In this document: positions 7,785-17,104 of the stretch, piece after piece
Numbering within the stretch: position 1 is the stretch's first letter
Layout: each line of letters starts with the position of its first letter
Assembly (NCBI GenBank): GCA_937902425.1
Contig: CALFNB010000040.1
Span: 1-47,338, forward strand
From: an uncultured Acetobacteraceae bacterium
Lineage (GTDB): Bacteria > Pseudomonadota > Alphaproteobacteria > Acetobacterales > Acetobacteraceae
Reading direction: 5' to 3'
Length of the DNA: 47,338 bases
Position numbers and translations under genes: made by a program
Notes under the pieces: model-generated
The model's database searches: none
Told to the model about the DNA's origin: nothing
The model's input: only the letters and a program-made list of their open reading frames with translations

Positions 7785-8832
7785 GATTGAGGCTTTCCGC
7801 CGCGCCTGTATGGAGGCTTTGGGCCTCGATGATTTCGGCTTCGAACACCGGGTCCGCCGCGTCGACGTGCCGCCGCTGTCCGCCCGCGACCGGTTCCAGC
7901 CAGGTGTTCCACCCGAGCCTGGGTGCCGGATCGGACGTCGCGTCGAGCCGCAGCGGCGGAACGCTATCGGCCGCGAGGACCGGATTGATGGCGAACCCGA
8001 TTTCAAACCCGACGAAGGTGCGCACCAGCGACACGAGACGTTGCAGCGCGATGCGATCGGGCAGCAGGCGTTCGAACCCGGTGCGATCCAGCGGCCCGAT
8101 GCGCAGAACGATCCGCGCCTGCGGATCCCATGCGCGCACCCCGGCCGCCGCGTTCGCGCTCAGTTGGTTGAACTGGCCGTTAGCGCCGACGCGCGTCCGC
8201 TGATCCGGCGGCAGAGCAAGCCATGCGCCGGCGAACTCGATCACCTCCACCGGCATGCCCAACCAGTCGGACACCATCGCACCGAGCCTCTGGGCTGAGC
8301 GCGGCCGCATCGCGAACAGGCCGGCGTAGTGCAGCAACGGCTCGGTCGAAATCAGCATCCGGCCGGTCAGATGGCCGGTGCCATACCCGGTCAGCGCCAG
8401 CAGGATTTTCGAAATTGGATCCGCTGTGGGCGGCGAGCGCAGCGCGGCGGTTTCGGCGGCGCGCGCGGGCCGGTACTTCGCCCCGGCTCGCGCGAAGAAG
8501 GCGACGAACCGATGGCTCAGCGTGTCCATGAACGCGTGCAGCGACGATGACCGCCCGCGCAGCGCCTGCACCACGGCGTCGGTGTAATGCCGCGGCAGCA
8601 CGCCGGAAGGACCGGTCAGCCCGATCATGCCCACCGTGACGTCAGGTTTACCGCCGCCGCGAACCTCCAGCACGTCCGCCGGTGGGTAGGTGAGGCCTGG
8701 CGGGCTGCGGAAGCGCGCGACTTCCGCGGGATCCTCGGTGCGACGCGCCAGGGTCAGCACGCGCACGGCGGCGTCGAAGCCAAACCGGCGCGGCATCTGC
8801 GCCAGCGCCTCCAGAGGCGAACGCGATTTCAT
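7753..8832 (-). CDS. tssG: T6SS baseplate protein TssG
   Basis: This 359-residue protein belongs to the TssG/VasB/ImpH family. It opens with an LEALAQMPRRFGFDAAVRVL helix, followed by the conserved FRSPPGLTYPPADV strand, the GLTGPSGVLPRHYTDAV segment and the FFARAGAKYRP region. TssG partners TssF, TssE and TssK in the baseplate wedge at the cytoplasmic face. It is 66 nt downstream of tssF, with a 30-bp direct repeat between them that reaches the start codon. The last dozen residues are encoded by a 25-bp tandem repeat and are probably not part of the fold. Confidence 0.9.
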   Translation of the reverse strand: MKSRSPLEALAQMPRRFGFDAAVRVLTLARRTEDPAEVARFRSPPGLTYPPADVLEVRGGGKPDVTVGMIGLTGPSGVLPRHYTDAVVQALRGRSSSLHAFMDTLSHRFVAFFARAGAKYRPARAAETAALRSPPTADPISKILLALTGYGTGHLTGRMLISTEPLLHYAGLFAMRPRSAQRLGAMVSDWLGMPVEVIEFAGAWLALPPDQRTRVGANGQFNQLSANAAAGVRAWDPQARIVLRIGPLDRTGFERLLPDRIALQRLVSLVRTFVGFEIGFAINPVLAADSVPPLRLDATSDPAPRLGWNTWLEPVAGGQRRHVDAADPVFEAEIIEAQSLHTGAAESLNPSEARRLATY

Positions 8833-8903
8833 GCCCCCGCCTTCATGCCACGAATTTCATGACCTGGATTTCGTGCCCCCGCCTTGACGCCACGAATTTC
8901 ATG
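8832..8903. repeat. Two 30-bp direct repeats spanning the tssF-tssG junction
   Basis: Copies at 8832-8861 and 8874-8903 (core GCCACGAATTTCATG) differ by two bases. The first begins at the tssG start codon and the second enters the last two codons of tssF. The junction appears to have grown by duplication, separating genes that are usually tightly coupled. Confidence 0.8.
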
Positions 8904-10719
8904 CCAACACACGGGTCCCGGCGCGGGCGGGCCAGGCGCCGGCATTGCCGGGCCGGCCGCGCAGGACCGCTCGCGTCCGGGTGAAACTGTTGACCGTCGC
9001 GTGCAGCGCGAGGAACCGTTCCAGCACGCTCGCCAGCAGGAACAATCCGCCGACCTGCCAGGCGCGCGGATCGAACTCCAAGGTCACGTCCAGCCCGCGG
9101 CAGAAGGCCCCCATCCGCCCAGGGGCGCGCGCGGTGCCGGGTTGGGAGGCGACGCTCATCAGGGCTTCGATCGCCGTCGTGGTTTCCGGCGTGTCGCGGA
9201 ACGCGTAAAGCCGCAAGACCTCCTTCAGCGCATCGGCTCCGCCTGGGCCGCCGGTGACCGACAAATGACTGAGCGACAGATGGGAGATCAGCCGCCAGAA
9301 GCCGTTTTCCCGCAACGGCGGCCGCAGCGTGGTCGTGGGCGCGGTGACCGGGGTGATCGCCGCGACCGACGCGGCGCCCTCGACCAGCCGCAGGTTGGGC
9401 CGTCCGCCGCCATAGGGCAGGTCGGTCGGCAGATCGCGGTTGAGGCAAAGAGCGTCGATCGACAGCGTGACGTTGCCCGGAACGGTTGGATCGAAGCCGG
9501 GATCGTGCGGGGTCAGAAACACCTCGGTGCCGGGCACGCCGGGCGCGGCCGCGCGGCGGGTCGGGTGATAAAACCCGCCGGGCGCGGTCGGATCGGGGTC
9601 CGATTCCGTCAGGCGGTGAAACGGCCGCCACGGCCGGGTCGAGCCGTCGGGCCGGGTTTCCCGCACCCGTTCAATACTCCAGACTTCCGCGAAATGCGGC
9701 CGCCGCGCGTCCGGAACGATCCGATACTCGGTCTGCATGTGGGTAACCGCGATCGGCTCGCAGCGGCGGCTGAACAAATTGATCAGCGGCACGCAACCCA
9801 GAGCCAACGACTGCTGACCGACCGTGCGTTCCAGTTCGGTCACCGCGCGGTCGAGATAAATGAAAATCTCCAGGCGGTTGCCACCGGACGCCATGGTCTT
9901 CTTGTCGATGCCGCCGATGTCGATGAACAGGAATTTTTCCGGAAACGCGAAATATTCGGTCAGCAGGCGGAAGCCGGAAAAGCCGCGCGCGGACCATGGC
10001 AGCAATGCCTCATTGTCGCCAAATCCCGCCGGTTCCACCACCTTGGCCGGGACGATCACCGGATTGGGATCGGTGGCGGTATCGGCGAACGCCACCGACA
10101 GCACATGACCGCCGAGCAGCTCGTACAGCGGCAGCGTCTGGTTCGATGGACCCTGCAGAAAGAACCGCAGCCGATCGACGCCGAGTTGGGCAAAGGTCAT
10201 GTCGGGAACGGCGCATTTCAGGGTGATGCGCAGCGCGGCGACGGCACCGGCGGCGGCCGGATTGGCGGGTGCGACGATGGGCAGCCCGGTCAGCCGGATA
10301 TTCTCCACCTCGATCGGCCACAGTGTCACGGGGGAGGTGGTGCGATAGCGCAAGGCCTCACCGCGCACCGGCTCGGTCTCGAACTCGGTGCCGACCGGCC
10401 TTGTGTCCGGCACCTGCAGATCCGGGGAGCAATCCAGCCGCGCCACCATACAGGACGGCACCGGCGCCAGATAATGCGGATACAGCATCCCGAGCAGCGC
10501 ATCCGTCAGCTCCGGGAACTCGTCATCCAGGCGGTGATGCACGCGGGCGGCGAGAAACGCCACGCCATCCAGCAGCCGCGCCACATGCGGATCGTCCACG
10601 CCACCCGGCGACAGGCGCAACCGTCCGGCGATCTTCGGGTAGGCCTCGGCGAACTCGTTCGCCAGCCGGTGGATCGCGGTCAGCTCGCGGTCGTAATAGG
10701 GAAGTAATGAGTCAGACAT
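8899..10719 (-). CDS. tssF: T6SS baseplate protein TssF
   Basis: This 606-residue protein has the typical TssF/VasA/ImpG start (LLPYYDRELTAIHRLANEFAEAYPKIAGRL) and the conserved DDPHVARLLDGVAFLAARVHHRLDDEFPELTDALL and LYPHYLAPVPS segments. Length matches the family. TssF forms the wedge core with TssG in the baseplate. The gene starts 18 nt after the tssE stop and is part of the tssB-to-tssG run. Confidence 0.95.
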   Translation of the reverse strand: MSDSLLPYYDRELTAIHRLANEFAEAYPKIAGRLRLSPGGVDDPHVARLLDGVAFLAARVHHRLDDEFPELTDALLGMLYPHYLAPVPSCMVARLDCSPDLQVPDTRPVGTEFETEPVRGEALRYRTTSPVTLWPIEVENIRLTGLPIVAPANPAAAGAVAALRITLKCAVPDMTFAQLGVDRLRFFLQGPSNQTLPLYELLGGHVLSVAFADTATDPNPVIVPAKVVEPAGFGDNEALLPWSARGFSGFRLLTEYFAFPEKFLFIDIGGIDKKTMASGGNRLEIFIYLDRAVTELERTVGQQSLALGCVPLINLFSRRCEPIAVTHMQTEYRIVPDARRPHFAEVWSIERVRETRPDGSTRPWRPFHRLTESDPDPTAPGGFYHPTRRAAAPGVPGTEVFLTPHDPGFDPTVPGNVTLSIDALCLNRDLPTDLPYGGGRPNLRLVEGAASVAAITPVTAPTTTLRPPLRENGFWRLISHLSLSHLSVTGGPGGADALKEVLRLYAFRDTPETTTAIEALMSVASQPGTARAPGRMGAFCRGLDVTLEFDPRAWQVGGLFLLASVLERFLALHATVNSFTRTRAVLRGRPGNAGAWPARAGTRVLA

Positions 10720-10737
10720 CGGACCGGATCTTTGGCA

Positions 10738-11253
10738 TCAAAGCGTCTCGTTGGCGCGGATCCGCACATTGTCGTTCACGGTGTCGACGATCGTATCGAA
10801 GGTGACCTGTTCGGGCGCCGGATCGGCGTGCAGCACGGCGTCAATCCGCAAACGCAATGACGCGTCCAGCCGTTGCTCGTCGTCGATCAGATGCACCCGC
10901 ACCGACAGGAAGCGCGGTTCGAACCGGCGGATCGTCGCCTCGATCTCCAGCCGCAGCCGATCCCGCTCGCCCTGGTTGTTGAACACGCCGGCGGCGAAAT
11001 CGGGAATGCCGTAACCGAGTGGCGACCCCGGCAACTCAGTCAGATCGCGCGGCGGCGATCGCCAGCGGCGGCGGGCGTTCAGCAACGCCTCCAGTTCCTG
11101 ACGCACGGATTGCCGCAAATGCTGCATCGCCTCGGCGGCCGACATGGGGGGGTCGCGGTCGCGATCCGGCGCGTCGTCGATCAGCCTCTCCAGCAGCGGC
11201 AGCTGGACGCGTACCGTATTGGTCTGGCCAACCGGCCCGCCTCTGCCACTCAC
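10738..11253 (-). CDS. tssE: T6SS baseplate protein TssE (gp25-like)
   Basis: This 171-residue protein has the gp25/lysozyme-like fold of TssE, recognised by LPLLERLIDDAPDRD near the start, a central SVRQELEALLNARR helix, LGYGIPDF, and the IRRFEPRFLSVRV strand. TssE connects the baseplate to the sheath base. The frame is open further up (to 11307), but a GTG at 11251-11253 overlaps the tagJ stop as GTGA and gives the normal family length. That GTG was chosen; the extension would only repeat tagJ coding sequence in another frame. Confidence 0.9.
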   Translation of the reverse strand: MSGRGGPVGQTNTVRVQLPLLERLIDDAPDRDRDPPMSAAEAMQHLRQSVRQELEALLNARRRWRSPPRDLTELPGSPLGYGIPDFAAGVFNNQGERDRLRLEIEATIRRFEPRFLSVRVHLIDDEQRLDASLRLRIDAVLHADPAPEQVTFDTIVDTVNDNVRIRANETL

Positions 11254-12050
11254 GCGCCCAACCGCAACACGCCGAGGTCCATGATGGCGATGTCCTCTTC
11301 GCCGCACAGCAACACACGCTGGCCGATGCCGCGCACCGGTCCGGCGTCCGGATCGGTCCAGTCCGTCTCACGGCCGAGCCGCAACAGATCCGAGGCGGGG
11401 TCGCCGCCACCGGCGTAAATCACCGGCATGTAGACGTCGCCGTCGGGTCCTTCCGCGACCGACATGGACACCCGCCGCCAGATCAGGTCGCGCGGCCGTT
11501 TCGGTGCGTGGAACTCGGCGCTGAGCACGCGCTCGGTCGGGATCCAGAAGTATTTCCCGGTGGTGGTCAGCACTTCGAAATTGCCCGCCAGCAGGTCGTC
11601 CGCGTCACGCAAATCGTCGAACGGCGTGTCGTTGTGGAAGCCGGGCGTGCGCGGACGCGCTGCCTCGGCGGCGGCGGCCTGTTTCGCCGCTTCCGCCGGA
11701 TCGTTGGCGCGCAACGCCACCAGCGCGGCGAGTTGCAGCCGCTGCACCTCGGTTGGGTCGGACAGCAACTCCGGCACGCGGCCATCGCGGAACAACTGCC
11801 GCCGCGCCATGTCGGCCCGGATCAACTGGCGGAACTCGGCGACCACCATCGCGGTCGAGGGATCGATCGTGGACGCGGCATCCAGCAAAACGTCGGCGCG
11901 CTCCAGATTGCCGGTAAACACCAGGATCTCCGCCAGCAAAATGCGAGCGTTGAGATCGGTGGGTGCTTTACGCACGGCGTTTTGCGCGGCGGTGAGGGCG
12001 TCGGTCAATTTGCCGGCGCGCAACAGATCGCCCGCGGTCATGTCGGTCAT
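11250..12050 (-). CDS. tagJ: T6SS accessory protein TagJ (ImpE family)
   Basis: This 266-residue protein has an N-terminal TPR-like helical half (LRAGKLTDALTAAQNAVRKAP, then LLAEILVFTGNLERAD) and a C-terminal ImpE half (WIPTERVLSAEFHAPKRPRDLIWRR, then VYMPVIYAG). ImpE/TagJ proteins bind the TssB N-terminus and ClpV and are thought to help sheath recycling. It sits between tssC2 and tssE, 16 nt after the former and overlapping the latter. Presence of TagJ is normal for this T6SS subtype. Confidence 0.92.
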   Translation of the reverse strand: MTDMTAGDLLRAGKLTDALTAAQNAVRKAPTDLNARILLAEILVFTGNLERADVLLDAASTIDPSTAMVVAEFRQLIRADMARRQLFRDGRVPELLSDPTEVQRLQLAALVALRANDPAEAAKQAAAAEAARPRTPGFHNDTPFDDLRDADDLLAGNFEVLTTTGKYFWIPTERVLSAEFHAPKRPRDLIWRRVSMSVAEGPDGDVYMPVIYAGGGDPASDLLRLGRETDWTDPDAGPVRGIGQRVLLCGEEDIAIMDLGVLRLGA

Positions 12051-12066
12051 GGCTGCTCCTCGCGGG

Positions 12067-13617
12067 TCATCGCCCGCCGAGATCGGTTACGAGTTGGAAT
12101 GACGCCGCGACGTCATCGATCTGATAGTGCGGTTGCAGAAACACCGTGCAGCCGAAGCTTCCAGGCTTTCCCGTCATTTCGTGCACCGACACCTTGCCGG
12201 CGATCAGCGGATAGCGGGCGCGGGTTTCGTACGGTGCGTTGCTTCGGACGTATTGCTTGAGCCAGCCATCGAGCACCTCCTCGATTTCCTCCGCCGTCTT
12301 GAAGGAGCCGACCATCTGGCGGCCCAGCATCTTGACGTAGTGCGCGAAGCGGGAGGCGCACATGATGGTATTGATCTGATTGGACAGCCTTGCGTTGGCG
12401 TTGGCGGCGTCGGAATTGACGCCGGTGAAGCGTTGCGGAACCAGCGGGCTGCGGGCGGCGCCAAAGACCAGTTCGTCAGCGTGCGGGATCGCCGCCAGAG
12501 GGATCAGTCCGGCGTCGAGCAACTCCCGCTCCTGGCGATCGTTCCAGACGATCTCGACGGACTTGCGGATCCAGACGCCATCCGGATCGGTGCGGAACGG
12601 CTCCACCGGCATCGCATCGACGATGCCGCCGCCCAAACGATCGAGGTCGGCGCCGCGGGTGTCGCCGGGCCACGCGCTTTGCGCGAAGGCGCGGGCGACG
12701 ACCTGGCCAAAGGCGTATCCCGCCGACATCCAGACGCGGTCTTTCGCTTCCGGTGCGTATTCCGCGTAACGAAAATTGTCGGCCCGCGTGCCGTCGTCTT
12801 CCCACGGCGGGCGCGCCAGCAACCGCGGCAACGTGATGCCGAGGAACCGCGTGTCCGTTCGCGTGGTCAGGTTGCGCCACCGCGCGTGATCGGCATTGCG
12901 CAACGGGCTGGCGATGTAGGTGACCGTGGCGAGATCGGCGAAATCGTCGACTTCCAGCAGCACCGGGGACGCGCCCACGATCATCGGACAAAACGCGGCG
13001 GCGGCGACACCGGCCAGCGCGGCGAGGGCACTCACGTCATCAGTGCGCGAGGTTGCACCGGAGCGGTGGCGGACGTCATGATCGATGATCATCAGGCCAT
13101 ACGGCTCGCCGCCCGGCATGCCGAACTCGTCTTCGTAAATTTTTCGAAATGTCTGGCTCTGATCGAACTCGACCGCGCGTTCCAGGTCGCGGCAGATCTC
13201 GGCCCAACCGACATTGAGGATTTTAACTTTCAGCCGGGCACCGGCGTCCATGCCGCCGATCAGCCATGCCATGCCACGCCAGGTGCCTTCCAGCCGGCGC
13301 AACCGGTCATGATGCAGGATGGCATCGAGTTGCTCGGACAGCATCGCGTCGATGGCGACGATATCCCGATCGAGCAGGCCACGCACATCGTCCGCCGAGC
13401 CGTGCCAGCCGGCGGGCAGCCAATGGTCCAGCGCGTCGTCATTGTTCGCGGCGAGGAAGCCGGTCAGCGCGTCCTCAAGCGCGTAATCCCGGCTGCCCAG
13501 AAAACGTCCCGACAGAACGGCGGCGCGGAGTCGCGGACGCTCAGCCGTCACGTCTCCGCCATCGGGGAGCACCGCGAGGGCGATGGTCTCATCGATGGCG
13601 GAGGTGGAGTCGTTCAC
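12067..13617 (-). CDS. Second TssC-like sheath protein (TssC2)
   Basis: This 516-residue paralogue of TssC keeps the family core: [53 protein letters not shown], the FLGITLPRLLARPPWE segment and MCASRFAHYVKMLGRQMVGSF. It differs from the first TssC throughout and has a distinct N-terminal 60 residues. Agrobacterium-type T6SS loci are known to carry two adjacent tssC genes (tssC40 and tssC41), and this arrangement matches. Which copy builds the sheath cannot be decided from sequence, but the other copy is adjacent to tssB and closer to canonical TssC. The gene starts 33 nt after the tssC stop. Confidence 0.88.
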   Translation of the reverse strand: MNDSTSAIDETIALAVLPDGGDVTAERPRLRAAVLSGRFLGSRDYALEDALTGFLAANNDDALDHWLPAGWHGSADDVRGLLDRDIVAIDAMLSEQLDAILHHDRLRRLEGTWRGMAWLIGGMDAGARLKVKILNVGWAEICRDLERAVEFDQSQTFRKIYEDEFGMPGGEPYGLMIIDHDVRHRSGATSRTDDVSALAALAGVAAAAFCPMIVGASPVLLEVDDFADLATVTYIASPLRNADHARWRNLTTRTDTRFLGITLPRLLARPPWEDDGTRADNFRYAEYAPEAKDRVWMSAGYAFGQVVARAFAQSAWPGDTRGADLDRLGGGIVDAMPVEPFRTDPDGVWIRKSVEIVWNDRQERELLDAGLIPLAAIPHADELVFGAARSPLVPQRFTGVNSDAANANARLSNQINTIMCASRFAHYVKMLGRQMVGSFKTAEEIEEVLDGWLKQYVRSNAPYETRARYPLIAGKVSVHEMTGKPGSFGCTVFLQPHYQIDDVAASFQLVTDLGGR

Positions 13618-13650
13618 GGGCGTCGTCCGCCGGCGCCGGTTGGCGGTCCG

Positions 13651-15144
13651 TTAGCCTGAAGCGGCCGGAATACGGGCAACCATGCGCAGGCTGGTCGTCA
13701 GTTCTTCCATTTGCAGCCACGGACGCAGATACGCGACGGCGTTGTACGAGCCTGGCTTGCCGGGGATTTCCTGCACCCGCACCTGCGCCTCCCGCAACGG
13801 ATAGCGGGCTTTCGTCTCCTGCCCAGCTTGTTCGTTGGCGTTGACGTAGTTGAGGATCCAGCGGTTCAGCCAACGCTCGACATCGGAGGCTTCCATGAAG
13901 CTGCCGATCTTGTCGCGCGCCATGACCTTCAGGTAGTGCGCGAACCGGCTGGACGCCATGATGTACGGCAGGCGAGCGGAGATCGCGGCGTTCGCGGTCG
14001 CCTCGGGCCGGTCGTATTTCTTCGCCTTCTGCGCCGTCTGCGCGCCAAAGAATACCGAGTAGTCGGTGTTCTTGTAGTGGCACAGCGGCAGGAAGCCGAG
14101 ATTGGACAGCTCGAACTCACGCCGGTCGGTGATGGCGATTTCGGTCGGGCACTTGGCGTCCATGTCGCCGTCGTCGGAGGTGAACACGTGGGTCGGCAGA
14201 TTCTCCACCTTGCCACCGCCTTCGGCGCCGCGGATCGCGGTGCAGAAACCGTATTGAGCGAACGCGTCGGTGAGCCGTGTGCCCATCGCGTAAGCGGCGT
14301 TCATCCAGCAGTATTCCTGGTGATCCATCGACCGCGCGGCGCCGGTCGCGTCGTACGGTGCTTCTTCGTAATTGAACTCGTCGATCTGCTTGGTCGCCGC
14401 GCCATACGGCAGCCGAGCCAGCGTGCGCGGCATCACCAGCGATACGAAGCGGGCGTCTTCGCTGTCGCGGAAGCTGCGCCACTTCATGTAATCGCTGGTC
14501 TCGAAGATCTTCGCGAGGTCGCGCGGCTTGGCCAGTTCGGTGTAGCTGTCGAACCCGAACATGCCGGGACCGGCGGCCGAAATGAATGGCGCGAACGCCC
14601 CCGCCGCGACGTTGGAAATCAGCCGCAACGTCTCGATATCGTCAGGATGCTGCGTCCACTCATAGTCGCCGATCAGCGCGGCATAGGGTTCGCCGCCCGG
14701 CGTGCCGAATTCGTTCTCGTAGATCTTCTTGAACAATTGGCTTTGGTCAAATTCCACGGCGCGCTGCAGATCGCGCGACAGATCGCGCTTTGACGCGTTG
14801 AGCAGGCGGATCTTCAACGACGTGCTGGTCTCGCTGTTCATGATCAGGTAGTGCAGCCCGCGCCAGCTGCCCTCCAGCTTCAGAAATTTCGGATCGTGCA
14901 TGACCGCGTTGAGCTGCTCGGACAGCTTCTGGTCGATCGCCGCGATCGCCCGTTCGAAGGTGCGGCTGAGGTTCTTGTCGAAGGTAACCGTCCCCGACAT
15001 CGCCTGCTCGACCAGGTTCTTCATCAGGTCCTGGGCCTGGTCCGGTGCCGTCTGCTTGGTGGCCGCGACCACCTGGTCGAGGATCGATACGCCTTCGGTG
15101 GCTTCCGCGCCGGCGGTCTGGGTTGCGGTCTGTGCGCCCGACAT
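13651..15144 (-). CDS. tssC: T6SS contractile sheath large subunit TssC
   Basis: This 497-residue protein is a canonical TssC/VipB/ImpC. It has the helix [47 protein letters not shown], the [16 protein letters not shown] segment and the conserved [23 protein letters not shown]. With TssB it polymerises into the sheath that contracts to drive the Hcp tube. It begins 2 nt after tssB stops, so the two are made together, as is usual for the equimolar pair. Confidence 0.96.
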   Translation of the reverse strand: MSGAQTATQTAGAEATEGVSILDQVVAATKQTAPDQAQDLMKNLVEQAMSGTVTFDKNLSRTFERAIAAIDQKLSEQLNAVMHDPKFLKLEGSWRGLHYLIMNSETSTSLKIRLLNASKRDLSRDLQRAVEFDQSQLFKKIYENEFGTPGGEPYAALIGDYEWTQHPDDIETLRLISNVAAGAFAPFISAAGPGMFGFDSYTELAKPRDLAKIFETSDYMKWRSFRDSEDARFVSLVMPRTLARLPYGAATKQIDEFNYEEAPYDATGAARSMDHQEYCWMNAAYAMGTRLTDAFAQYGFCTAIRGAEGGGKVENLPTHVFTSDDGDMDAKCPTEIAITDRREFELSNLGFLPLCHYKNTDYSVFFGAQTAQKAKKYDRPEATANAAISARLPYIMASSRFAHYLKVMARDKIGSFMEASDVERWLNRWILNYVNANEQAGQETKARYPLREAQVRVQEIPGKPGSYNAVAYLRPWLQMEELTTSLRMVARIPAASG

Positions 15145-15146
15145 GG

Positions 15147-15656
15147 TCAGCCCTCCTTCGATGCAATACCGAGCTGGCCGCTCAGCGTCTTCAGTTCATT
15201 TTCGTTCTGAAGCACTTTCTCCAGCAGACCTTCCAGTTCTTCCGACCGGTCAACCTTGCTCATGAGGTCGCGCAGCTTCGCCCGTGTCTCCATCAATGCC
15301 CGCAGCGCGGGAACCTGGGCGGCGACGCGCGCCGGCTCGAAATCCTCGATGCTGTTGAACTTCAGATCGACCGCCATCTGGCCGCCCTCCTCGGAGAGCT
15401 TGTTGTCGACCTTCAATTTCAGGCCGGGGTTCATGCGCGCCATGACATCGTTGAAGTTGTCACGGTCGATCTGCACGAATTTGCGTTCCGACATGGGCTG
15501 CAACGGCGCGGTGGGGTCGCCCGAGAAGTCCCCCATCACACCCATGACGAACGGCAGTTCCCGTACGATCGCGGCGCCTTCCGTCTCGACATCATAGGTG
15601 ATGTGAACCCGCGGTTTGCGGACTCGCTTGAGCTTGTCATGGACGCTTGCGCTCAT
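15147..15656 (-). CDS. tssB: T6SS contractile sheath small subunit TssB
   Basis: This 169-residue protein is a TssB/VipA/ImpB family member, with [31 protein letters not shown] and the conserved [22 protein letters not shown]. Both subunits of the sheath are thus present. The start at 15656 ([12 protein letters not shown]) was chosen over an ATG nine nt upstream because AGAGGGA lies a proper 9 nt before it and abuts the other. It is the first gene of the tssB-to-tssG run, downstream of a predicted promoter and a leader hairpin. Confidence 0.95.
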   Translation of the reverse strand: MSASVHDKLKRVRKPRVHITYDVETEGAAIVRELPFVMGVMGDFSGDPTAPLQPMSERKFVQIDRDNFNDVMARMNPGLKLKVDNKLSEEGGQMAVDLKFNSIEDFEPARVAAQVPALRALMETRAKLRDLMSKVDRSEELEGLLEKVLQNENELKTLSGQLGIASKEG

Positions 15657-15690
15657 GGATCTCATTCCCTCTGTCAGAATCAGGATTTCT

Positions 15691-15723
15691 CAGAACGGCG
15701 GACTTCCCCGGTCCGGCGTTCTG
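15691..15723 (-). promoter_or_regulatory. Stem-loop in the tssB leader
   Basis: Arms CAGAACGGCGGAC (15691-15703) and GTCCGGCGTTCTG (15711-15723) pair at 12 of 13 positions around a 7-nt loop. The structure lies about 35 nt upstream of the tssB start and just after the predicted transcription start. No T-tract follows in either direction, so it is not an ordinary intrinsic terminator. It could stabilise the mRNA, mark a processing site, or be bound by a protein. Confidence 0.6.
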
Positions 15724-15740
15724 AACAGGCTTCACCCGCG

Positions 15741-15770
15741 ATACTAGCGATACCGGTCAATCCAGGTCAA
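15741..15770 (-). promoter_or_regulatory. Predicted sigma-70 promoter for tssB-tssC-tssC2-tagJ-tssE-tssF-tssG
   Basis: On the minus strand, TTGACC (15765-15770) and TAGTAT (15741-15746) are 18 nt apart. A second TTGACC (at 15755-15760) repeats 10 nt away and could be part of an operator. The expected leader is about 78 nt. It lies in the 178-bp gap between tssA and tssB. Confidence 0.45.
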
Positions 15771-15834
15771 TAAGCGTATGCTAATCGTCCTTTGGCATCA
15801 CGCGCTGTGACTTTTCTCACAATCCCTGATCTTC

Positions 15835-16953
15835 TTATTCCGACGCCGGGCGAATGCCAAGCGAGGTCAGGATCGCCTGGCGGACGTTGACGTCGGGCAC
15901 GACCTCCTCCAGCAATTCCGGCCAGGTCAGTTTGGCGCGGCGGATCGCGTCGTCGAGCGTGTAGGCCAGTGGCGAAACCGGCTCGGTGCGCCGGAAAAAC
16001 GTGGCGATGGTTTCCAACGTTTTGAGGGCGTCATCGCGCGATACCGTCCGCGCCGTGGCGGAGAACCCGCCAGGGCCGGCGACCGCGCCACTTTCCGCTG
16101 GTCCACCGGTTGCTTCGACCGCCTCCGCGTCCGGCTCCGCCGCGGCGGCTTCCGGCGGCGGCGCGTAACGGATCGCGATCTCGTGGATATGTCGCAGCAT
16201 GTCCCGCACATGCGAAGTGGATGGCGGATCCTCACTGGCTTTTTCGTCCAGCACCGCGGCCATTGCCTCCCACGCCTCAAGCGCGGCCGCGGCCTGGTCG
16301 CGCAATCGGCCCAGAGATGCGGCGCCCGCGGTGCGCGCTTCCTTTTCCATGTCCTCCCAGGGGATGGCGCCCGCCTTGATGCGCGCGTCGCGCCGCTCGG
16401 TCGGCAGCGAGGGCAGTTGTTCAGACGATTGATAAGCGAAGAACGTGACCGGGGTACCGTCGGGCCGGTCGAAGAAATGCAGTTTATAAAGTGGTTGAAT
16501 CAGCGAGCCGCCGCCATCGCGGCCGTTCAGCCCGGTGATCGGCGCGACACGCGTCTCGAGTCCGTAATCATCCGGCATCGGAAACAGACCGTCCCAGAAC
16601 TGCTCGACCAGGCCTTTGATCAGGGAAGCGCCCGCGTACAGGCCGGCGAGGCCATGGCTGCGCACGTAAGCTTCCGTCACCCAGGCCGCGACCTCCAGGT
16701 CTTTTGTCGTTTCTTTGAGGGCTTTAAGACCGATTTCGCGTACAGTTCGCCACATCGGCGCGGGGTCGCCGGCGTTGGGATCGCCATTGTCGATCATCTT
16801 CTCGGCATCGCGCGCATCGGATCGTGCGTCGCGCAATCTGTTATAAGGTGATTGTGAGGAGAAATCTTCCCTGATATCTACCCCCGGCTGATTGTCGCCG
16901 GGGATTGGCTCGAGGAGAGCGGCCAGATCGAACCCTTCAGGAAAATCGACCAT
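15835..16953 (-). CDS. tssA: T6SS assembly protein TssA (ImpA family)
   Basis: This 372-residue protein carries the N-terminal ImpA_N domain: LLEPIPGDNQPGVDIRED, YNRLRDARSDARDAE, and DLEVAAWVTEAYVRSHGLAGLYAGASLI. A variable middle follows, then a C-terminal RDDALKTLETIATFFRRTEPVSPLAYTLDDAIRRA helix pair. TssA proteins prime or cap tube and sheath assembly. Start 16953 (MVDFPEGFDL) has AGAAAGAAAGG 8 nt upstream; the longer frame would run into clpV. It is divergent from clpV across 151 bp, which must hold promoters for both, although I see no strong boxes. Confidence 0.9.
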   Translation of the reverse strand: MVDFPEGFDLAALLEPIPGDNQPGVDIREDFSSQSPYNRLRDARSDARDAEKMIDNGDPNAGDPAPMWRTVREIGLKALKETTKDLEVAAWVTEAYVRSHGLAGLYAGASLIKGLVEQFWDGLFPMPDDYGLETRVAPITGLNGRDGGGSLIQPLYKLHFFDRPDGTPVTFFAYQSSEQLPSLPTERRDARIKAGAIPWEDMEKEARTAGAASLGRLRDQAAAALEAWEAMAAVLDEKASEDPPSTSHVRDMLRHIHEIAIRYAPPPEAAAAEPDAEAVEATGGPAESGAVAGPGGFSATARTVSRDDALKTLETIATFFRRTEPVSPLAYTLDDAIRRAKLTWPELLEEVVPDVNVRQAILTSLGIRPASE

Positions 16954-17104
16954 GCGCATGCCTTTCTTTCTGGACAATGCCTCAAAATAGCACCTAAAGT
17001 ATCGGCACGGAAGGATACATCGATCTCGCCGGACACCGATATCAGCAATGGTATCGACGATTGTCCCGCGTGTCATCGCCGTGTCCCCCGTCGGAAGGGG
17101 AAAA

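Noticed and set aside
8884-10707. 607-residue plus-strand open frame opposite tssF
   Set aside because: It is an antisense shadow of a well-supported gene in GC-rich DNA; the translation is Arg/Gln/Gly-rich with no domain.
12127-14793. Two long plus-strand frames opposite tssC2 and tssC
   Set aside because: They are antisense shadows of clear TssC-family genes.
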